A stretch of DNA of 64,000 nt from JAHEZL01 sp046074525 (GTDB taxonomy: Bacteria > Bacteroidota > Bacteroidia > Flavobacteriales_C > GCA-002722245), in contig JBJTOK010000065.1 in assembly GCA_046074525.1 (NCBI GenBank), forward strand, positions 1 to 64,000, in the 5' to 3' direction. The notes under the pieces were generated by a model, which was given only the letters and a program-made list of their open reading frames with translations, was not told where the DNA came from and ran no database searches. Position 1 is the first letter of the stretch. Each line of letters starts with the position of its first letter. This document shows, one piece after another, positions 59,541-64,000 of the stretch. The position numbers were made by a program, and so were the translations under genes.

Positions 59541-59568
59541 AAAACCCTCTCCGTTGGGAGAGGGTTTT
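59541..59568 (-). terminator. intrinsic terminator of the T9SS cargo gene
   Basis: A perfect 12-bp stem AAAACCCTCTCC / GGAGAGGGTTTT with loop GTTG. On the minus strand it is followed by a T-run. It lies 21 bases after the stop of the cargo gene. Confidence 0.92.
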
Positions 59569-59588
59569 CATTTTTATTTCAGAGCGAA

Positions 59589-60494
59589 TTACTTCACCAT
59601 CAATTTTTCAGTGTGTGAACCAGAAGCACCAACGATGTTTACAAAGTACATACCTTCAGAGAAAGTTGATACGTTGAAGTTCAGGTTTTGTGCACCAGCA
59701 GCAACATTTTGAGAAAGGACAACACGACCAGTTACATCAGTCAAAGAAACTGTTACGTTTTCTTTAGCTTCGAAGTTGATGTTTACTTCGCTGGTAGCTG
59801 GAGAAGGATATACTTTCAAAAAACCACCGATTACGTTAGATTCGAAGATAGACTCGAAACCAGCAGCCTGGTTACCGATTTTAATGTAGTCAACTTTGAA
59901 AGTACCAGAGATCAAAGCAGCACCACCTTTAGTAACGTCATCATAGCTTGTTCTGAAACCAAGAACAGCAGCTTTGATTTTAGTATTGTCTACAGCTTTA
60001 GCTTCCCAGGTCTTCCAGTCAGTGATAGAAGCTGTAATAGTATTGTCACCTACAGATAAAGGTTGCAAGACTGGAGAGTTGTCAGCAAATCCGTCGTCGT
60101 TACCTACAGTGAACATCATTTGCGGAACAGCAACTGAAGAGTTAACTTTAATTTCAACCGCAGCACCCCCGCTCAGGTCGATTTCAACAACGTTACAAGC
60201 AGCATCAGTAAACAACAATGGGAAAGACTCCCAGTCTTTAGCTTGTTTTGAACCATCTTTGTCGATTACCAGCTGACCATTACTAACAGAGTAAGTAGCA
60301 TAGGCTGCAAACTCAGTAGAGATGTCTCTACCCGGAACACCCATTTTTTCACAGTTGTCGGAAAGAGCACCGTCAAACTGAAAGTTGTAACCTGTTGATG
60401 TAAGGTTAGCCTGGTTTCCTGATACTGGAGCTTGTGCGAAAGTTGAAGTTGCGATGGCAGATACAGCCATAGCCGATAGTAATAATTTTCTCAT
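59589..60494 (-). CDS. T9SS-exported surface or secreted protein with a carbohydrate-binding-like domain
   Basis: A 301-residue protein when started at 60494, which gives the signal peptide MRKLLLSAMAVSAIATSTFAQ. The middle ~200 residues form an all-beta domain (FQFDGALSDN .. IDLSGGAAVEIKVNSSVAVPQMMFTVGNDD .. FKVDYIKIGN) resembling CBM-like jellyrolls found on secreted hydrolases, but no enzymatic domain is present. The last ~75 residues (KVYPSPATSEVNINFEAKENVTVSLTDVTGRVVLSQNV .. GMYFVNIVGASGSHTEKLMVK) are a type A sorting domain. Biased codon use (GCT/GCA, GTA, AAC) similar to glutamine synthetase suggests high expression. Confidence 0.85.
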   Translation of the reverse strand: MRKLLLSAMAVSAIATSTFAQAPVSGNQANLTSTGYNFQFDGALSDNCEKMGVPGRDISTEFAAYATYSVSNGQLVIDKDGSKQAKDWESFPLLFTDAACNVVEIDLSGGAAVEIKVNSSVAVPQMMFTVGNDDGFADNSPVLQPLSVGDNTITASITDWKTWEAKAVDNTKIKAAVLGFRTSYDDVTKGGAALISGTFKVDYIKIGNQAAGFESIFESNVIGGFLKVYPSPATSEVNINFEAKENVTVSLTDVTGRVVLSQNVAAGAQNLNFNVSTFSEGMYFVNIVGASGSHTEKLMVK

Positions 60495-60793
60495 CGTTAG
60501 TAGTTTTAAAAAATTAGTAATAATAGTTGTGCAGGGTAAATATAAGTAATAATCTTCCGTAAAGTCAAGAAAACATTTCAACTTTTCTCCCGAAAAGACG
60601 CCACTGATGTGGGTTTATTTCAGAATATTATTTGGGTTCCAACTTAAAAATCAGCGAGAAAGTTTTCAATTCAAATGCAGCTGATAATTTCTATTCCTAA
60701 ATATATGGAAAGAAAAAAATGTTTGTACCATGATTTACTTCTCATCCACTAGAATACACAATAGAAAAAATGAAACAAACGACAGACAGCTGA
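60495..60793. other. ~300-bp upstream region of the T9SS cargo gene, no gene seen
   Basis: This AT-rich region separates two minus-strand genes and must hold the cargo gene's promoter. TATATTTA about 45 bases upstream of its ATG loosely resembles a -7 box. No other feature was found. Confidence 0.4.
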
Positions 60794-61879
60794 TTACTTC
60801 AGCATTTCCATTTCACAGGAAACCGGATAATGATCGGACAGGTTATGATCGAGGGTTTTATAGTTAAAAGAGGAAATTCTTTCATCATGCAGAATATAAT
60901 CTATCCTTAATAAAGGCAACTTACCTGCATACGTTTTTCCATAACCAGAGCCGCTTTCCACGAAGGCGTCATCCAGCTTATCCGTAAATTCATGATAAGC
61001 ATAAGAAGATGGCGGATCGTTTAAATCGCCACATACTATTACACGGTATGGTGATGCCTTGATCACCTTTGCTATTGTATCCACTTCCTTTGCTTTCACT
61101 TCATAAGCAGCTTCGAAACGCTTGAGAATTCCTTTTGAATCTTCAGAAGAAGGAATCTCATTGTTTTCAATGATTTCCCCAAGCACTTCTCTTTCCTTAA
61201 AACTGAAACGAAAAGAACGCAGGTGAACATTGAAAACCCGCACAGTATCTTTGTTGATCTTAATATCGCAATAAGTCGCAAATGGATAAGCCGGATCAAA
61301 GTAAAAGGACTTCTTATTCACGATAGGATAAGTCGAAATAGTAAAAAGTCCCCACTTGGTATCATTGTAAAAATCGCCCATTTCATTGAGGTAATAGTAC
61401 TTTCTCTTTCCGGCTACAAGGGGCGAAATGATATTCCACTTCTTGGATTCGCGACTGAAAAACTCCTGAAAGCAAACGATATCCGGTTGTTCACGATCCA
61501 GCATATGAAAGATGCTATCACGGATCACTCCCTGCTTCGCGATAGATTCGTAGTAATCAAAGAGTCGGGAATTGAAGCTCATTACCTTTACCCCTTCTTT
61601 GTTTTCCGGCTCAGAGAAATCGAGCTGGATGGCATGAATCAAAGTCGGAACAGCCATTATCATCAAACTCGCGGAAGGCAGCACCCAGTAGCTTTTAACA
61701 AGAAGCCATCCGATAACGAAAAGGAAATTTACTACTGCCAAAACAGGAAAAAGGAGTCCGCAAGCAGCTATAACCCACGAATCAGCAGGAGAAATATTGG
61801 TAGCGAGCAGCGATAATAAAAAAGCTGCTGCTGCCAGCATATTCAGGCAGATGAAGAATATTTTGAAAAAGGTTTTCAA
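60794..61879 (-). CDS. membrane-anchored endonuclease/exonuclease/phosphatase family hydrolase
   Basis: A 361-residue protein. Three N-terminal hydrophobic helices (~5-25, ~32-55, ~60-85) precede an EEP-fold catalytic domain at ~100-361. Active-site residues are seen in VMSFNSRLFDYYE (Asn), PDIVCFQEFFSRE (metal Glu), the His of VFNVHLRSF, VCGDLNDPPSSYAYHEF (Asp/Asn) and DHNLSDHYPV (catalytic Asp-His). The substrate could be phospholipid head groups or nucleic acid. It overlaps the upstream rhomboid gene by four bases, closing the mutL-rhomboid-rhomboid operon. Confidence 0.92.
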   Translation of the reverse strand: MKTFFKIFFICLNMLAAAAFLLSLLATNISPADSWVIAACGLLFPVLAVVNFLFVIGWLLVKSYWVLPSASLMIMAVPTLIHAIQLDFSEPENKEGVKVMSFNSRLFDYYESIAKQGVIRDSIFHMLDREQPDIVCFQEFFSRESKKWNIISPLVAGKRKYYYLNEMGDFYNDTKWGLFTISTYPIVNKKSFYFDPAYPFATYCDIKINKDTVRVFNVHLRSFRFSFKEREVLGEIIENNEIPSSEDSKGILKRFEAAYEVKAKEVDTIAKVIKASPYRVIVCGDLNDPPSSYAYHEFTDKLDDAFVESGSGYGKTYAGKLPLLRIDYILHDERISSFNYKTLDHNLSDHYPVSCEMEMLK

Positions 61880-62787
61880 GACTGTCGGCTTGATTTATTT
61901 AAAAAATCTTTTTCCTCTTTAGTCAAACTATCATAACCCGAGCGCCCGATTTTATCCAGGATATCGTCTACTCTTTCCTGTACTTTCTTTTTATTGAAAT
62001 TAAAATCTTCGTCCTTCATTTTACGCACCTTACTGTGCGACACATACAAATCGGAATCGCGCTTTTTAAACAGGGCGAACAATTTATCGAGAAAGCGGGC
62101 AAAACCACGGGTGATATCCTTTCCAATGAGGTATTGTTTGGCCATGATAAAACCGAAAACCGCCCCAATAATATGCGCGATGTGCCCGCCGGTATTAGAG
62201 CTGTAAAAAGTGAGCAAATCAATTGCAATAACAATCAGTGCCAGATAACGCAACTCTATTGGAAAAACCCCGAAAAGATTGGCCTTCATGGTAGGCGCAT
62301 ACACACACACAGCAATAAACAGCGACATTACTGCAGCGGAAGCCCCCAAACCAGTTACCTCCACCCTATGGAAAAGAGGAAGAAAAGTAGCTGCCAGCAC
62401 CAACACCAGCGCACCGGACAATCCACCCAGCAAATAAGTAGGCAACAGCCTTCTTTCTCCAAAAAACTGAACGAAAAGCTGACCCGAAAAATACAACATC
62501 AGCATATTGAACAACAGGTGAAATATTTCCGTATGCGTAAACATATGCGTAAGGAGGGTCCAGGGCTTTAGAATAAGCTGTGAGAAATTGGCATACAGAT
62601 GCAGCCATTCAGCCCATCCTTTCATTTCTTCGCCGAGTCCGGGATGATCGGCCATTGGTATAAAAAGCCCACTCACCAATCCGAGCAACAGCAAAACAAC
62701 AAAAACAGCCACATTAATATAGATGAGTTTAATCACCATATTGCCCTTCCTGAAATTCTGTTTGATATCTTCTATTATACCGGCCAT
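61876..62787 (-). CDS. rhomboid-family intramembrane serine protease, with C-terminal extension
   Basis: A 303-residue membrane protease with six core transmembrane helices. Catalytic Ser150 lies in GLGASAAV and the partner His205 in GGHIAHIIGAVFG; FTHTEIFHLLFNMLMLYFSGQLFVQFFGERR is the family helix-2 motif. A charged cytoplasmic tail (~225-303, RDSDLYVSHSKVRKMKDEDFNFNKKKVQERVDDILDKIGRSGYDSLTKEEKDFL) follows, as is common in Bacteroidota. Substrates unknown. It is the second rhomboid in a row after the 245-residue copy. Confidence 0.95.
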   Translation of the reverse strand: MAGIIEDIKQNFRKGNMVIKLIYINVAVFVVLLLLGLVSGLFIPMADHPGLGEEMKGWAEWLHLYANFSQLILKPWTLLTHMFTHTEIFHLLFNMLMLYFSGQLFVQFFGERRLLPTYLLGGLSGALVLVLAATFLPLFHRVEVTGLGASAAVMSLFIAVCVYAPTMKANLFGVFPIELRYLALIVIAIDLLTFYSSNTGGHIAHIIGAVFGFIMAKQYLIGKDITRGFARFLDKLFALFKKRDSDLYVSHSKVRKMKDEDFNFNKKKVQERVDDILDKIGRSGYDSLTKEEKDFLNKSSRQS

Positions 62788-62793
62788 TTGATA

Positions 62794-63531
62794 CTACAAG
62801 ATAGTTTTACTTTTCCAATATTTAATAAGGAGGAAACCAAAAATTGCTCCGCCAACGTGGGCGAAATGGGCTACTCCGTCGCTAATATGAGCCACTCCGC
62901 TGTACAGCTCGAAAATACCATAAATGATTACAAAATACTTCGCTTTAATGGGAATAGGCAGAAATAAAAGTAGCATTTCGGCATTAGGAAACAACATCCC
63001 GAATCCTGCAAGCAAACCGAAAACGCAACCTGAAGCACCCACCATACCTATATCTATCGGATTGCCTCCCAATGCCAAACTCATCCCCTGTTCTAAACCA
63101 ATAGCTTTTGTATTGAATTCGTTTACCAAATCATGAAGTGTTATTCCGTATCTGGCTGCCAACTCCATCAAGTCATAATGCATAGCTCCCAACTGAATAA
63201 TTGCAGCACCAAATCCGGCGACGAGGTATAAAATCAGAAAACGCTTCGACCCAAGCCTTTCTTCCAGCGGCGTACCAAACATGTACAATCCAAGCATATT
63301 GGAAAAAATATGCATGATCCCCATTTCTCCGCCATTGACAAGGTCGGCATGCATAAACATATGGGTAAAAAGCTGATAAGGTTCAAAAGTGCTGAAACCA
63401 AAATAATGGAGCCCCAGCATTTCATTAAGATCCACAACTTTCTGATACAACAAAATGTTCGTCAGCACAAACATAACCACGTTAATGATCAGCAGGTTTT
63501 TCACCATTGGAGGTAATGATCGTTGAAACAT
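62794..63531 (-). CDS. rhomboid-family intramembrane serine protease
   Basis: A 245-residue membrane protease. Catalytic Ser167 lies in MVGASGCVFG and His225 in AHFAHVGGAIFGFLL; the helix-2 motif HIFSNMLGLYMFGTPLEERLGSKRFL is present. A longer loop (~120-160) lies between helices 3 and 4. The gene begins one base after the mutL stop and is followed six bases later by the second rhomboid, so all are co-transcribed. Tandem rhomboids next to mutL recur in this phylum. Confidence 0.95.
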   Translation of the reverse strand: MFQRSLPPMVKNLLIINVVMFVLTNILLYQKVVDLNEMLGLHYFGFSTFEPYQLFTHMFMHADLVNGGEMGIMHIFSNMLGLYMFGTPLEERLGSKRFLILYLVAGFGAAIIQLGAMHYDLMELAARYGITLHDLVNEFNTKAIGLEQGMSLALGGNPIDIGMVGASGCVFGLLAGFGMLFPNAEMLLLFLPIPIKAKYFVIIYGIFELYSGVAHISDGVAHFAHVGGAIFGFLLIKYWKSKTIL

Positions 63532-64000
63532 CTATTTAAATTTTTCTAGTAGTTCATGATTATCAATGTTCCAGAGGGCGGTATTACCATTTGGATCCAC
63601 TGTAGGTTTTTCACATAAAAAGAGTTCCTGCACCAGCATTTGCATTTCTTCAAGCGATAAAGTCTGTCCGGATTTAATACAGGTTTGGTTCGCCATCGAT
63701 TTCGCGAGCTGGTCGCGTCTGTCGATCTTTTGCGACTTATTTTCCTTGAATTCCTCCAGCAAGCCTTCCAGCAGTGCTTTCGGGCTTACATCCTTGATAT
63801 CGGCAGGCAAACCGTTCACCACATAAGTATTTTTACCAAACTCAGTGATATCAAACCCTATCTTCCTGAAGTCCTCTTCCATATCCTTCATCAGCTGATA
63901 ATCTGCAGGATTCATCTCTATTGATTCGGGGAAAAGTATTTGCTGGGAAGTTCCCTTATTATTCTCCAGCATTTGGGTAAAATATTCATACAATATTCTT
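63532..64000 (-). CDS. mutL: DNA mismatch repair protein MutL, C-terminal part (continues past the window)
   Basis: About 156 C-terminal codons are visible; the frame stays open to the window edge, so the N-terminal ATPase lies outside. The segment (LYEYFTQMLENNKGTSQQILFPESIEMNPADYQLMKDMEEDFRKIGFDITEFGKNTYVVNGLPADI) and the ending NQTCIKSGQTLSLEEMQMLVQELFLCEKPTVDPNGN match the MutL dimerisation domain of Bacteroidota; the position equivalent to the CPHGRP motif reads VDPNGN. An internal Met at 63993 is not the true start. It coordinates mismatch repair. It is first of the mutL-rhomboid-rhomboid-EEP operon. Confidence 0.9.
   Translation of the reverse strand, partial: RILYEYFTQMLENNKGTSQQILFPESIEMNPADYQLMKDMEEDFRKIGFDITEFGKNTYVVNGLPADIKDVSPKALLEGLLEEFKENKSQKIDRRDQLAKSMANQTCIKSGQTLSLEEMQMLVQELFLCEKPTVDPNGNTALWNIDNHELLEKFK

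Overview
This 64 kb window comes from a member of the Bacteroidota; the order is not resolved from the sequence alone. The evidence is taxon-typical: secreted proteins ending in type IX secretion (T9SS) sorting domains (56710-58518, 59589-60494), a PorD/DUF4835 protein, a Bacteroidota-type BamD, omega subunit and OstA-like protein, LytS/LytTR regulation, a GSII-type glutamine synthetase, two DUF4139 proteins, and few Shine-Dalgarno sites but some TAnnTTTG -7 boxes. Base composition is clearly more AT-rich in roughly the first 4.3 kb than afterwards. Most of the window is chromosomal housekeeping sequence; no phage, integrase, insertion-sequence transposase or CRISPR array was seen.

Layout. 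1-7.8 kb is an accessory, partly decaying stretch: an SH3b surface protein, a 3-methyladenine glycosylase gene and a DHFR-family gene that each carry one in-frame TAG, a 50-residue N-terminal relic of a contractile-injection tail-tube protein ending at a strong terminator, then nitroreductase, OmpA-crystallin and MORN-repeat genes. 7.8-19.3 kb holds hrpB, a YdeI-like gene, a glycosyltransferase, two paralogous 110-residue membrane proteins (12149-12481 and 18679-19011), a DUF4139 gene, two very small membrane ORFs overlapping by ATGA, a cupin, a repeat-rich secreted protein, a PAS-SpoIIE phosphatase and tRNA-Pro(TGG). 19.4-29.5 kb holds ychF, a split transketolase with a von Willebrand factor A (VWA) gene between its halves, an ECF sigma factor with two companions, an archaemetzincin lipoprotein, a Fur-family regulator coupled to purA, and an OstA-like gene.

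29.7-42.6 kb is a run of compact minus-strand operons: bamD-rpoZ-coaBC-porD; ispH-pyrD-HMG-CoA lyase; and surE-small membrane protein-lpxB-SpoIID, with comEC between. Together they cover envelope biogenesis, coenzyme A, pyrimidine and isoprenoid synthesis. 42.8-52.2 kb holds the second DUF4139 gene, a LytS/LytTR pair, a VWA lipoprotein, an L,D-transpeptidase-like protein, a channel-like membrane protein and a NarL-type two-component pair. 52.4-64 kb holds glutamine synthetase, ligA-ttcA, an M1 peptidase, a polyisoprenyl-type glycosyltransferase, a probably highly expressed T9SS cargo protein, and the operon mutL-rhomboid-rhomboid-EEP hydrolase (mutL cut by the window end).

The most unusual non-genic signal is a set of intergenic palindromes at gene 3' ends. 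One family has ATTTCCC..GGGAAAT ends, with an exceptional nested copy at 50177-50404 containing a perfect 58-bp inverted repeat. A second carries GTCATCCTGA...GGACCTATCG arms (about 29570-29658, 39184-39280, 53642-53713). The best candidates for undescribed biology are the 110-residue three-cysteine paralogue pair, the DUF4139 paralogue pair, the ECF sigma module, the filter-less channel-like protein, and these palindromes. No single clearly novel multi-gene system was found.
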